Below are positions 53,863-61,498 of a stretch of DNA of 64,000 nt, piece after piece. The DNA lies in assembly GCA_964522095.1 (NCBI GenBank), contig CAZFSO010000001.1:30464-94463 (forward strand), read 5' to 3'. This DNA is from UBA6054 sp964522095 (GTDB lineage: Bacteria; Planctomycetota; Phycisphaerae; Phycisphaerales; UBA1924). Below the pieces are notes generated by a model. It made no database searches, was not told where the DNA came from, and saw only the letters and a list, made by a program, of their open reading frames with translations. Made by a program: the position numbers and the translations under genes. Every line of letters begins with the position of its first letter. Position 1 is the first letter of the stretch.

Positions 53863-53985
53863 CTTGATGAGCAGCGCGGCCTGTTCCCGGCGTCGCCCCC
53901 TCACGGGGGCGCGGATTGAAACGCCACCACCGCGGCCCGCTGGGCCTGGGCGCCATATCGCCCCCTCACGGGGGCGCGGATTGAA
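53827..53985 (+). CRISPR. Minimal CRISPR array, three repeats and two spacers (type I-C-like)
   Basis: Repeats at 53827-53857, 53892-53922 (identical, 31 bp) and 53957-53985 (first base changed, last two bases lost). The repeat begins GTCGCCCCCTCACGGGGGCG and ends CGGATTGAAAC: a CGCCCCC/GGGGGCG hairpin with the ATTGAAAC end typical of type I-C. Spacers 53858-53891 and 53923-53956 are both 34 nt. Orientation is plus, with the degenerate last repeat at the trailer end. No cas1, cas2, cas4, cas5, cas7 or cas8 is nearby; only the cas3 HD remnant is upstream. Confidence 0.93.
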
Positions 53986-53990
53986 CGGGG

Positions 53991-54426
53991 TCAGAACTCG
54001 TGCTTTGACCGAAGGCGCTCACGGGTCGCGTCCGTTGCAGGCACGATTGAGACTTCCCCGAGGCAGGCGATGTCGACCATCTCGTCTCCGCTCATGATGC
54101 AGAAGTGCCTCACGTGCTGGCCATCGATCAGGCGAGCGCTGTCGGCGAGCAGTTCCTCCAGGAAACTGCCGCCGGTGCATCGGAACACGAGCCCGGGCGG
54201 CCAGTCGGCGGCCTGTGCCATCAGGCCGTTCCGTGATTCCTCCACCGAGTATCGGAACGAGATGACGTCTTCGCAGACCACCTTGAACGCGGGTCCTTCC
54301 GCCCCGTTCCGTGTAGTACAGGTCGGTCGTGTCCCAGTCGCGCATGCCGCTGTAGTAGAAAACCCAGGAGGGATCCCACTCCATAGGGAACGCGACCGGC
54401 ACTACGGACTTGAACAGGATCTTCAT
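53991..54426 (-). pseudogene. Orphan gene of unknown function with a frameshift
   Basis: From the ATG at 54426 the frame reads ILFKSVVPVAFPMEWDPSWV and DLYYTERG, then becomes Arg-rich nonsense. One base over, the sense frame continues (AEGPAFKVVCEDVISFRYSV to the stop at 53991). The break is at the G4 run on the minus strand (54302-54305); one base fewer there restores a 144-aa protein. It may be an assembly error or a real frameshift. The product is compact and without a signal peptide or known motif. Its stop lies six bases from the last CRISPR repeat. Confidence 0.65.
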
Positions 54427-54637
54427 GCGTCGTCTTTCATGGAGGTTCTGGCGCCGCGCGGGGGGTTGTCCCGGGGAGACGGGCAGGATACTGCACCGGG
54501 CGGCCCGGTCGCAAGGCCGGCGTCGGGGCTTCTCCCGCTGAAGCGGCGCGGTAGCGTCGCTCCGGCCTATCCTTGCGGCCCCACGGAGCCGGGCGCTGAA
54601 GGCCGCCTGGTTCGTGGCGAACCACTGGAGACTGTGC

Positions 54638-55108
54638 ATGGAAACCACGCTGATCATCTTCAAGCCCGACGCCGTGCAGCGGGGGCTGACCGGGAAGATC
54701 CTGACCCGCTTCGAGGAGAAGGGGCTGCAGATCGTCGGGATGAAACTGATGCGGATCTCGCCGGAACTGGCGGAGACGCACTACGGGGCGCACAAGGGCA
54801 AGCCGTTCTACCAGGGCCTGGTGGGGTTCATGACCTCCAGCCCGGTGGTGGTGCTGGCGGTGCGGGGCGTGGGGGCGATCGGGGTGGCTCGGAAGATGAT
54901 GGGGGCGACCTTCGGCTCCAAGGCCGAGCCGGGGACGATCCGGGGTGATTTCGGCGTGTCGAACAGTTTCAACCTGATCCACGGGTCGGACAGCCCGGAA
55001 GCCGCGGAGAAGGAACTGGGCCTGTTCTTCAAGGACGGGGAGATCCTCGACTACGAGCGGGCGGTGACGTCCTGGGTCTACGACATGGCGAGCGGCTCGC
55101 CGGAGTGA
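54638..55108 (+). CDS. ndk: Nucleoside diphosphate kinase
   Basis: 156 aa from the ATG at 54638 with GGAG upstream. It moves gamma-phosphate between NTPs and NDPs through a phosphohistidine. It starts TTLIIFKPDAVQRGLTGKIL; the TIRGDFGV motif and the active His in NLIHGSDSPEAAEKEL (about residue 120) are present. A little longer than the usual 135-150. It ends before a strong bidirectional hairpin shared with csrA. Confidence 0.96.
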   Translation: METTLIIFKPDAVQRGLTGKILTRFEEKGLQIVGMKLMRISPELAETHYGAHKGKPFYQGLVGFMTSSPVVVLAVRGVGAIGVARKMMGATFGSKAEPGTIRGDFGVSNSFNLIHGSDSPEAAEKELGLFFKDGEILDYERAVTSWVYDMASGSPE

Positions 55109-55145
55109 GCCGGGGGCGGTGGCGGCCATGGTCGCGCATGAAAAT

Positions 55146-55180
55146 GAAAACGCCAGCCTTCCCTCGGGGCTGGCGTTTTC
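55146..55180. terminator. Bidirectional Rho-independent terminator between ndk and csrA
   Basis: Perfect 13-bp stem GAAAACGCCAGCC (55146-55158) / GGCTGGCGTTTTC (55168-55180) with a 9-nt loop. It has an A-rich 5' side and T-rich 3' side, so it can end transcription from both converging genes. Confidence 0.9.
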
Positions 55181-55231
55181 GCTTTTGGCTCAGTGGGGGA
55201 GGCAGGGAGGCGAGAAGGCCGGGCGGGGGCG

Positions 55232-55465
55232 TCAGCAGGACGCGGCGGGCTTGATCGATCCGATGACGGAGGGCGCCGCGTCGGCGGCCGGCTCGGCCGT
55301 GATCTGGTCGGCGATCTCGCGTCGGTGGATCTCGACGTCGCGTGGGAAGTCGAAGGCGACGCGGACGCGCTCGCCCTTCACCGAGGCGATGCGGACGATC
55401 CCGATGGGGTTGCGGGGGTCGCCGATGACAACTTCTTCGCCTTCTCTGCGGGTGATCACCAGCAT
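55232..55465 (-). CDS. csrA: Carbon storage regulator CsrA
   Basis: 77 aa, start at 55465 with GGGAG upstream. A small RNA-binding dimer that represses or stabilises target mRNAs by covering GGA motifs near ribosome sites. It has MLVITRREGEEVVIG, the core VRIASVKGERVRVAFDFPRD and the EIHRREI helix; RNA-contact residues Leu4 and Arg44 region are conserved. A short Ala/Pro tail is added. Own promoter at 55523-55551. Confidence 0.95.
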   Translation of the reverse strand: MLVITRREGEEVVIGDPRNPIGIVRIASVKGERVRVAFDFPRDVEIHRREIADQITAEPAADAAPSVIGSIKPAASC

Positions 55466-55522
55466 TGCTTGCTCCCTGCTGCCGCGATCGTTGATGGGGG
55501 CCGATCCTCAGCCGCTCGGGGC

Positions 55523-55551
55523 AGTATACGGTGCCGACGGCCCGGATCCAA
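55523..55551 (-). promoter_or_regulatory. Promoter of csrA
   Basis: On the minus strand TTGGAT (55551-55546), 17-bp spacer, TATACT (55528-55523). About 58 bp upstream of the csrA start, leaving a leader of about 50 nt. Confidence 0.75.
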
Positions 55552-55622
55552 GCGTTGTTTTGACGCAAACCGGTGCGGGGGCAGGAATTGCGCGTCAGGT
55601 CCGATTACTCGGCGGGGCCGGA

Positions 55623-55883
55623 TCAGTCCACGGCCTCGACCGAGGCGATGCCGGGCACGCGGTCGCGGAGGTTGCGTTCGATGCCCATGCGGAGGGTCAT
55701 GGAGGCCGAGGGGCAGCCGACGCAGGCCCCGTGCATGCGGATGCGGACCTCGTTGGCGGGGGTGACCTCGACGAGTTCGATGTCGCCGCCGTCGGCCTGG
55801 ACGGCCGGGCGGATGCGTTCGATCACGAAGGCGACCTGGTCCCAGAGGGGGTGCTTGGGCGTGGTGTCGGACGGGGTGGGCAT
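55623..55883 (-). CDS. NifU-like (NFU) Fe-S scaffold/carrier protein
   Basis: 86 aa. Matches the C-terminal NifU/Nfu domain: FVIERIRPAVQADGGDIELV (about 19-38), VRIRMHGACVGCPSASMTL with the CxxC cluster-binding pair (about 53-56), then RNLRDRVPGIASVEAVD. A stand-alone domain of this size carries a [4Fe-4S] cluster at a dimer interface and passes it to targets. Cytoplasmic. Divergent from the lipoprotein at 55962. No isc or suf gene is near. Confidence 0.93.
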   Translation of the reverse strand: MPTPSDTTPKHPLWDQVAFVIERIRPAVQADGGDIELVEVTPANEVRIRMHGACVGCPSASMTLRMGIERNLRDRVPGIASVEAVD

Positions 55884-55961
55884 CGGTTGGAGTTTATCCG
55901 GGAAACCCCGCCGGGGCGCGCTGGATGCCGTGGATCGTGGGCGGCACTAGACTGGCGCGTC

Positions 55962-57524
55962 ATGGAAGACTCTTCATCGACGACGCGTGGCGGGCTGCTC
56001 CGGGCGTTCCTGATCGGCTGGCTCGGGGTGCTGATGGCGGCGGGCATGGGGTGTTCCTCCTCGTCGGGCCGGTTCAGCCCGACCGGCAACCCGCTGCTGG
56101 ACGTGCGCAACCCGGAGTTGCTGGCCCGCGACCGGGTGGCGGCGGCCGAGCGGGCGTGGGCCGAGGTCGAATCGGGGGTCCGGGCCCGCGAGCGGACCCG
56201 GGAGGCGTTCAAGAGCCTGGCGTGGTCGGGCAGCACGGACGAGTCGGTGCGCCTGACGCTGATCCGGCTGCTGATGAGCGACACGACCGAAGCGGGGTCG
56301 GCCGATTCCCTGGGCATGGCCCGGCTGATGCTGCCGACCGAGCGGTCGCCGCAGGTGACCCGGGTGCTGGCCCAGGCGGCGGTGGACCGTGGGTGGGTCG
56401 AGGTGATCCCGGCGCTGGTGCGCAGTTATGCGCGATTCAGCATGGAGGTCGACGACCGGGACCGGATCGAGGGACGGGCCATCGCGCAGCTGCGTCCGGG
56501 GGTGGCGGTCGAGGAATCGGTGTACGCCGTGTTCCTGCGCCCGTCCGACGCGTTCCGGGAACAGCGGGAGGCGAGCGTGCTGCGGGCCGAGGACCGCACC
56601 CGCGACGACGCGTGGACGCTGCTGTCCCGCCTGGACACGGACGGGCGCGTGCGGGCACGGCTGGTCGGCGGCGAGATCCCGGACGACGCCGACCCGGAAT
56701 CGGTCGCGGACGTGGGGACGCTTCGCGCGGGGCTGGGTGAACTTGGCGTGCTGCCGCGGACCGGGGCGGAGTTGGCGTGGCTTCGGCAGTTGCACCGCAA
56801 CGCCGACCCCGAGATCCGCGCGCGGAACGCGGCGTGGTGGTCGGAAGCCGCGGGAACGGTCGGTCGCTTGAGCGCCGAGCAGCGCCGCGGGCTGGAGTTG
56901 CGGCACATCGAGGCCGTGCGGTGGGCGGGGGCGACGCGCCCGGGATGGCTGCGGGCGTCTCGGCACGCGTTGCTGGACGAGTTGGGCCATCGTCTGAGCG
57001 GGCGCAAGCACCACCGGCGCGACGCCGACCGTGGACGCCGGGCGCGGTCGGAGCGCCTGTCGGACTGGGCGGACCGGATGTCGTGGGGGGACGCGGTGAC
57101 GGCGCTGGCGGTGGACGAGGCGGTGGCGTCGGACCGGGTGCGCGAGCAGATCTTCCAGCAGGCCGAGTTGGACCGGCAGGACACCTCGACGGAGTACGGC
57201 GGCGTGATCGACCTGGCGGACGACGGGGGGCACCGGGCGGTGCTGTTCCGGCCGCGGGCACGGGACCGTGTGAGCGACGAGCGGTTCGTCGCGAGCAGCG
57301 ACATGATCCGGTTCAGCGACCTGGCGCTCGCGCATTACCACCTGCAGGTGCAGCGCAAGCGGCTGTCGGGGCAGGCCGGGCCGAGCGACGGCGATCTGCT
57401 GTACGCGGCGGAGTCCGGGAGGACGTGCCTGGTGTTCACGAGCGTGGCGTCTGACACGCTGAACGTGGACCTGTACACGCCGGACGGGGTGATCCTGGAC
57501 CTGGGGCTGGTGACGGCGCCGTGA
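55962..57524 (+). CDS. Large lipoprotein of unknown function
   Basis: 520 aa from the ATG at 55962. Lipoprotein signal (LLRAFLIGWLGVLMAAGMGC, Cys31). The body is Arg/Asp/Glu-rich and largely helical (RTREAFKSLAWSGSTDESVR, ARLMLPTERSPQVTRVLAQA, with HEAT-like spacing in the first half), then a mixed C-terminal domain (LYTPDGVILDLGLVTAP). No catalytic motif. Membrane-anchored on the periplasmic side. Not recognised; probably lineage-specific. Confidence 0.78.
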   Translation: MEDSSSTTRGGLLRAFLIGWLGVLMAAGMGCSSSSGRFSPTGNPLLDVRNPELLARDRVAAAERAWAEVESGVRARERTREAFKSLAWSGSTDESVRLTLIRLLMSDTTEAGSADSLGMARLMLPTERSPQVTRVLAQAAVDRGWVEVIPALVRSYARFSMEVDDRDRIEGRAIAQLRPGVAVEESVYAVFLRPSDAFREQREASVLRAEDRTRDDAWTLLSRLDTDGRVRARLVGGEIPDDADPESVADVGTLRAGLGELGVLPRTGAELAWLRQLHRNADPEIRARNAAWWSEAAGTVGRLSAEQRRGLELRHIEAVRWAGATRPGWLRASRHALLDELGHRLSGRKHHRRDADRGRRARSERLSDWADRMSWGDAVTALAVDEAVASDRVREQIFQQAELDRQDTSTEYGGVIDLADDGGHRAVLFRPRARDRVSDERFVASSDMIRFSDLALAHYHLQVQRKRLSGQAGPSDGDLLYAAESGRTCLVFTSVASDTLNVDLYTPDGVILDLGLVTAP

Positions 57525-57565
57525 CGCGCCAAGGGCGATGACGGGACGCCGGGCTAGACTGTGGC

Positions 57566-58774
57566 GTGGGACTTTCAAGCACCGAACATCGCATCGCCCG
57601 GGCCGTCGAGGGCCGCGCGGGCGCGCTGCTGGAGGACCTGCGCCTGCACGTCGGCCTTCCGACTGGGGGGTTCAACCAAGAGGCGATCGAGCGGACCCGG
57701 GCGTTGCTGACGGGGCGGCTGGAGCGGCTCGGCGCGGCCCACCGGCTGGTCCCGGGCGAGCCCAAGCCGGCGTGGCTGGGGGGCGGCGGGGACTACGTCC
57801 CGGCGACCTCGGTGTGCGACCGTCTGGGGGACGCGGCGTCGGGGCGGGTGCTGATCGCCGGGCACATGGACACGGTGCACGACCCCAACGGGGCGTTCCG
57901 GGAACTCAGCGTCGCGCCGGGCGGGAAGACGGCGGTGGGGCCGGGGTGCGTGGACATGAAGGGGGGGCTGGTCATCGCGGTGGCGGCGCTGGAGGTGCTG
58001 GAGGAGGTCGGGGTTCCGGCCTCGTGGACCTTCCTGCTCAACGGGGACGAGGAGACGGGGACGTACCACTCGGAGGCCGCGATCCGTGCCGAGGCTGTGC
58101 GGCACGACTACGGGCTGGCGCTGGAGCCGGCGTTGCCCGGCGGGGCGCTGGCGATCGAGCGGGTGGGGTCGGGTCAGTTCGTGATCGAGACGCGGGGTCG
58201 GGCGGCGCACGCCGGGCGCGAGTTCACGAAGGGGATCTCGGCGGTGACGAAACTGGCCGAGTGCATCCTGGCGGTGTCGCGCATGCCCCGGCCGGAGCAG
58301 GGGCTGATCGCGAATATCGGACCGCTCCGGGGTGGGGTGGCGACGAACGCGGTGCCGGATTCGGCTGCGGCCTGGGGGAATGTCCGCTTCCCGGACGGGG
58401 TGTCGGCCGATGAGATCGGGGCCATGCTCGACGCGCTTGAGACCGAGCCGGACGCGATGCCGGGTGTGACCGTGCGGCGGAGTTTCAACCGCCCGGCCAA
58501 GCCGCTGACGCCCGGGACGGAGGCGTTGGCCCTGGCCGCCCGGCGTGCGGCTGAGGACCTGGGGCAGACGCTGGCGTTCGAGAAGACCGGGGGGGTGTGC
58601 GACGGGAACATCATGCAGGACGCGGGCCTGCCAACAATCGACACGGTCGGCGTGCGCGGCGGCGGGCTGCACACGCCGGACGAGTGGATCGACCTGACCA
58701 GCCTCGTCGAACGCTGCCAGATGCTCGCGCTGCTGATCGCGCGGCTCTCGGCGGGCGGTTCCGCGGCGGAGTGA
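57566..58774 (+). CDS. M20-family metallopeptidase/deacylase (first gene of the AST-like cluster)
   Basis: 402 aa from a GTG at 57566. M20 di-zinc enzyme: metal His in VLIAGHMDTVHDP (about 100), bridging Asp in GPGCVDMKGGLVIAVAALEV (about 132), catalytic/metal Glu pair in LLNGDEETGTY (about 163), GRAAHAGREFTKGISAVTKL in the dimerisation domain and final metal His in RGGGLHTPDEWIDLTSL (about 375). It resembles ArgE/DapE/carboxypeptidase G2. Given the downstream succinyltransferase genes, I infer it removes succinyl from N-succinylglutamate, replacing AstE. The exact substrate is unproven. Confidence 0.87.
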   Translation: MGLSSTEHRIARAVEGRAGALLEDLRLHVGLPTGGFNQEAIERTRALLTGRLERLGAAHRLVPGEPKPAWLGGGGDYVPATSVCDRLGDAASGRVLIAGHMDTVHDPNGAFRELSVAPGGKTAVGPGCVDMKGGLVIAVAALEVLEEVGVPASWTFLLNGDEETGTYHSEAAIRAEAVRHDYGLALEPALPGGALAIERVGSGQFVIETRGRAAHAGREFTKGISAVTKLAECILAVSRMPRPEQGLIANIGPLRGGVATNAVPDSAAAWGNVRFPDGVSADEIGAMLDALETEPDAMPGVTVRRSFNRPAKPLTPGTEALALAARRAAEDLGQTLAFEKTGGVCDGNIMQDAGLPTIDTVGVRGGGLHTPDEWIDLTSLVERCQMLALLIARLSAGGSAAE

Positions 58775-58799
58775 ACAGCAAGACGAGGAGTTTTCAGTC

Positions 58800-60245
58800 A
58801 TGACGAACAACACCGTCACCGCCACCGTCGGCGAGCAGCTCAGGCAGGACCCCGCGATCGCGTCGGCCGTGGACACGATCGTGGAGCGGGTGCGCGCGCA
58901 CGCCGAGCGGATCACCGAGCCGCGCCCGAGCAACCCGGACCTGAAGGTTTCGTACGACGAGTTGCTCGAGCGTTCGGCGAAGGTCAAGGGGCGGGGGCTG
59001 CTGTACCCGACGCTCTCGAGCGGGGTGGGCAACGGCGCGCTGGTGGAGATGGCGGACGGGTCGGTCAAGTGGGACATGATCACGGGGATCGGGGTCCACT
59101 TCCTGGGTCACTCGCACCCCGAGGTGGTGCGTGCGCAGGCGACGGCCGCGATGGACGACACGACCAAGCACGGCAACCTGCAGAGCGGGTTCAAGGCGTA
59201 CGAGTTCGGCGAGCGTCTGGTCGGCCTCGCGGGCCGGAACAGCCGCCTGCGCCACGCGTTCCTGACGACCTCGGGCGCGATGGCGAACGAGAGCGCGCTG
59301 AAGATCTGCTACCAGAAGCACCATCCGGCGTCGCGGGTGATCGCGTTCGAGCACTGCTTCATGGGGCGCAGCGTGACGATGGCGCAGATCGGCGACTCGC
59401 ACGCGGGCCGGGAGGGCATCCCGCTGTCGACGCAGGTCGACTACATGCCGTTCTGGACGCACGAGGCGGTTGAGGCGGCGGGCGGTGCGAACCGGTTCAT
59501 CGACCGGAGCCTGGCGCAGTTGCGCCAGTTGGTCGAGCGTTACCCGGGCCAGCACGCGTGCTTCATCTTCGAGCTGGTGCAGGGCGAGGGCGGGTTCAAC
59601 GTGGGCAACCGCGACTTCTTCCGGGCGCTGATGGAGTTCTGCAAGTCGCACAACATCGCGGTGTGGGACGACGAGATCCAGGCGTTCGGGCGGACCGAGC
59701 AGATGTTCGCGTACGAGATGTACGAACTGGGCGAGTTCGTCGACGTGTTCTGCGTCGGCAAGATGACCCAGGCGTGCGCGGTGCTGTTCACCGAGGAGTA
59801 CAACCCCCGGGCGGGCCTCTTGAGCGGGACGTTCACCGGGGCGTCGGTCGACTTCGCGGTGGGCAACGCCCTGCTGGACGTGCTGGAGGGTGGCGAATGG
59901 TACGGCGCGGACGGCGCGTTCGCGCGGCACCACCGGGCGTTCCGCGAGCAGGTCGCGGCACTGGCGTCCCGGCGTCCGGAGTGGTTCCCGCAGGCGCCGG
60001 GGACGCCGGAACTGGCGGGTGGCGTCGGCGGGATGATGCGGTTCACGCCGTTCGGCGGGGACAAGGCGAAGATCACCAAACTGTGTCGCGTGGCGTACGA
60101 CGAGGGCGCGATCGTGTTCTATTGCGGGCACGGGCCGTACCACGTGCGGGTGCTCCCGCCGCTGCCGGCGATGCGGATGGAGGACTGGCCGCGGGTCTTC
60201 GAGGTGATCGAGCGGGCGATGGCCCGGGTCGCCAGCGAGGGCTGA
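58800..60245 (+). CDS. Class III PLP-dependent aminotransferase (AstC-like position)
   Basis: 481 aa from the ATG at 58800 with GAGGAG upstream. Fold-type I class III enzyme: TTSGAMANESALKICYQKHH (about 157-176), FELVQGEGGFNVGNRDFF (about 255), PLP-pairing Asp in VWDDEIQAFGRTE (about 285) and PLP Lys in DVFCVGKMTQACAVLF (about 321). It is longer (481 versus about 405) and more divergent than classical AstC/ArgD. Between the M20 gene and astA, it most likely transaminates N-succinylornithine (or ornithine) to the semialdehyde; that substrate is inferred from context. Confidence 0.85.
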   Translation: MTNNTVTATVGEQLRQDPAIASAVDTIVERVRAHAERITEPRPSNPDLKVSYDELLERSAKVKGRGLLYPTLSSGVGNGALVEMADGSVKWDMITGIGVHFLGHSHPEVVRAQATAAMDDTTKHGNLQSGFKAYEFGERLVGLAGRNSRLRHAFLTTSGAMANESALKICYQKHHPASRVIAFEHCFMGRSVTMAQIGDSHAGREGIPLSTQVDYMPFWTHEAVEAAGGANRFIDRSLAQLRQLVERYPGQHACFIFELVQGEGGFNVGNRDFFRALMEFCKSHNIAVWDDEIQAFGRTEQMFAYEMYELGEFVDVFCVGKMTQACAVLFTEEYNPRAGLLSGTFTGASVDFAVGNALLDVLEGGEWYGADGAFARHHRAFREQVAALASRRPEWFPQAPGTPELAGGVGGMMRFTPFGGDKAKITKLCRVAYDEGAIVFYCGHGPYHVRVLPPLPAMRMEDWPRVFEVIERAMARVASEG

Positions 60246-60325
60246 CCGAGCGCCCCGGACGGCCCCTCCGGGGCCGGGGTCGGCGCGTCCCCCTTGACCG
60301 ACGCGTCGCTGCTGAGGAGACACCC

Positions 60326-61498
60326 GTGTTCGTGATCCGCCGAGCCAGGATGGACGACGCCCCCACGCTGCTGAAGATGGCCAAGATGGTCCACTTCATC
60401 AACCTGCCCGCCGACCAGGAGATCATCGTCGAGAAGATCATCAACTCCCGCTCGAGTTTCGAGCGGGCGGCGGGGGTCAACCGCAAGCAGATCACGCCCA
60501 AGCGGCACTCGGGCTCGGGGGGGATCTCGGAGAAGACGGCGCTGGCCGACCTGTTCATGTTCGTGCTCGACGACACGGACAACCCGGGCTGCCTGGGCAC
60601 GAGCCAGATCGTCAGCCAGATGGGGGGCCCCGGGAACCCCAACGTGTGCTTCCGGCTCGAGCAGCGGGAGAAGTACTCCGAGTCGCTGAAGTTCGGCACG
60701 AAGACGATGGTGGCGCAGATCCACCTGGACGAGAGCGGGCCGACGGAGATCGGCGGGCTGATCCTCCAGCCGTCGTTCCGGGGGCACCCCGCGAAACTCG
60801 GCCGGTTCATCAGCAGCGTGCGGTTCCACTTCATCGGGCTGCACCGGCGGGTCTTCCGGCCGACGGTGCTGGCGGAGATGATGGCGCCGATCACCAGCGA
60901 CGGGGAGAACCTGATCTGGAACGCGCTGGGCCGGCGGTTCATCCCGCTGAGTTACACGGAGGCGGACCGGTTCTGCCAGTACTCGCGCGAGTTCATGACG
61001 GCGCTGCTGCCGGCGGGCGAGATCCAGTTGTCGATCCTGCCGCCCGAGGTGCGGATGCAGTTCGGTGAGGTCGGCAAGGAGACGGTGCCCGCCCGGCGGA
61101 TGCTCGAGAAACTCGGCTTCCGCTACGAGAACTTCGTGGACCCCTTCGACGGCGGGCCGTACCTGGTCGCGAAGACCGAGGACATCCCGATCGTGCGTGA
61201 CACGCGCCGGCTGGAACTCGGCGAGCCGGTCTCGCCCCAGGACGCGTCGGGCCTCGCGGTCGTCAGCGTGCTGGACAAGGACGGGGAGTTCTTCGCGGTG
61301 CAGAGCCCGTACCGCGTGGACCGGGCCGGGCGCGTGTGCGTGCCCCGGGACGCCTTCGAGGCGCTGGGCGGGACGGGGGGCGTGCAGGTCGGCTTCACGC
61401 CCATGGACGGGTCGCCGCCGCCCGAGGCGCCGGGGAGCGTCGCCCGCAAGGCGGCCGGCAAGCGCACCAGCAAGAAAAAGACCGGGACGAAATCATGA
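60326..61498 (+). CDS. astA: Arginine/ornithine N-succinyltransferase
   Basis: 390 aa from a GTG at 60326 with GAGGAGACACCC upstream. GNAT-related enzyme that puts succinyl from succinyl-CoA onto the alpha-amino group of Arg or Orn. Recognisable AstA blocks: VIRRARMDDAPTLLKMAKM at the start, IGGLILQPSFRGHPAKLGRF (about 150), IWNALGRRFIPLSYTEAD (about 205), LLPPEVRMQFGEVG-like and PARRMLEKLGFRYENFVDPF (about 255). About 50 residues longer than usual, with a Lys-rich tail (KRTSKKKTGTKS). Its stop overlaps the astD start (ATGA). Confidence 0.9.
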   Translation: MFVIRRARMDDAPTLLKMAKMVHFINLPADQEIIVEKIINSRSSFERAAGVNRKQITPKRHSGSGGISEKTALADLFMFVLDDTDNPGCLGTSQIVSQMGGPGNPNVCFRLEQREKYSESLKFGTKTMVAQIHLDESGPTEIGGLILQPSFRGHPAKLGRFISSVRFHFIGLHRRVFRPTVLAEMMAPITSDGENLIWNALGRRFIPLSYTEADRFCQYSREFMTALLPAGEIQLSILPPEVRMQFGEVGKETVPARRMLEKLGFRYENFVDPFDGGPYLVAKTEDIPIVRDTRRLELGEPVSPQDASGLAVVSVLDKDGEFFAVQSPYRVDRAGRVCVPRDAFEALGGTGGVQVGFTPMDGSPPPEAPGSVARKAAGKRTSKKKTGTKS

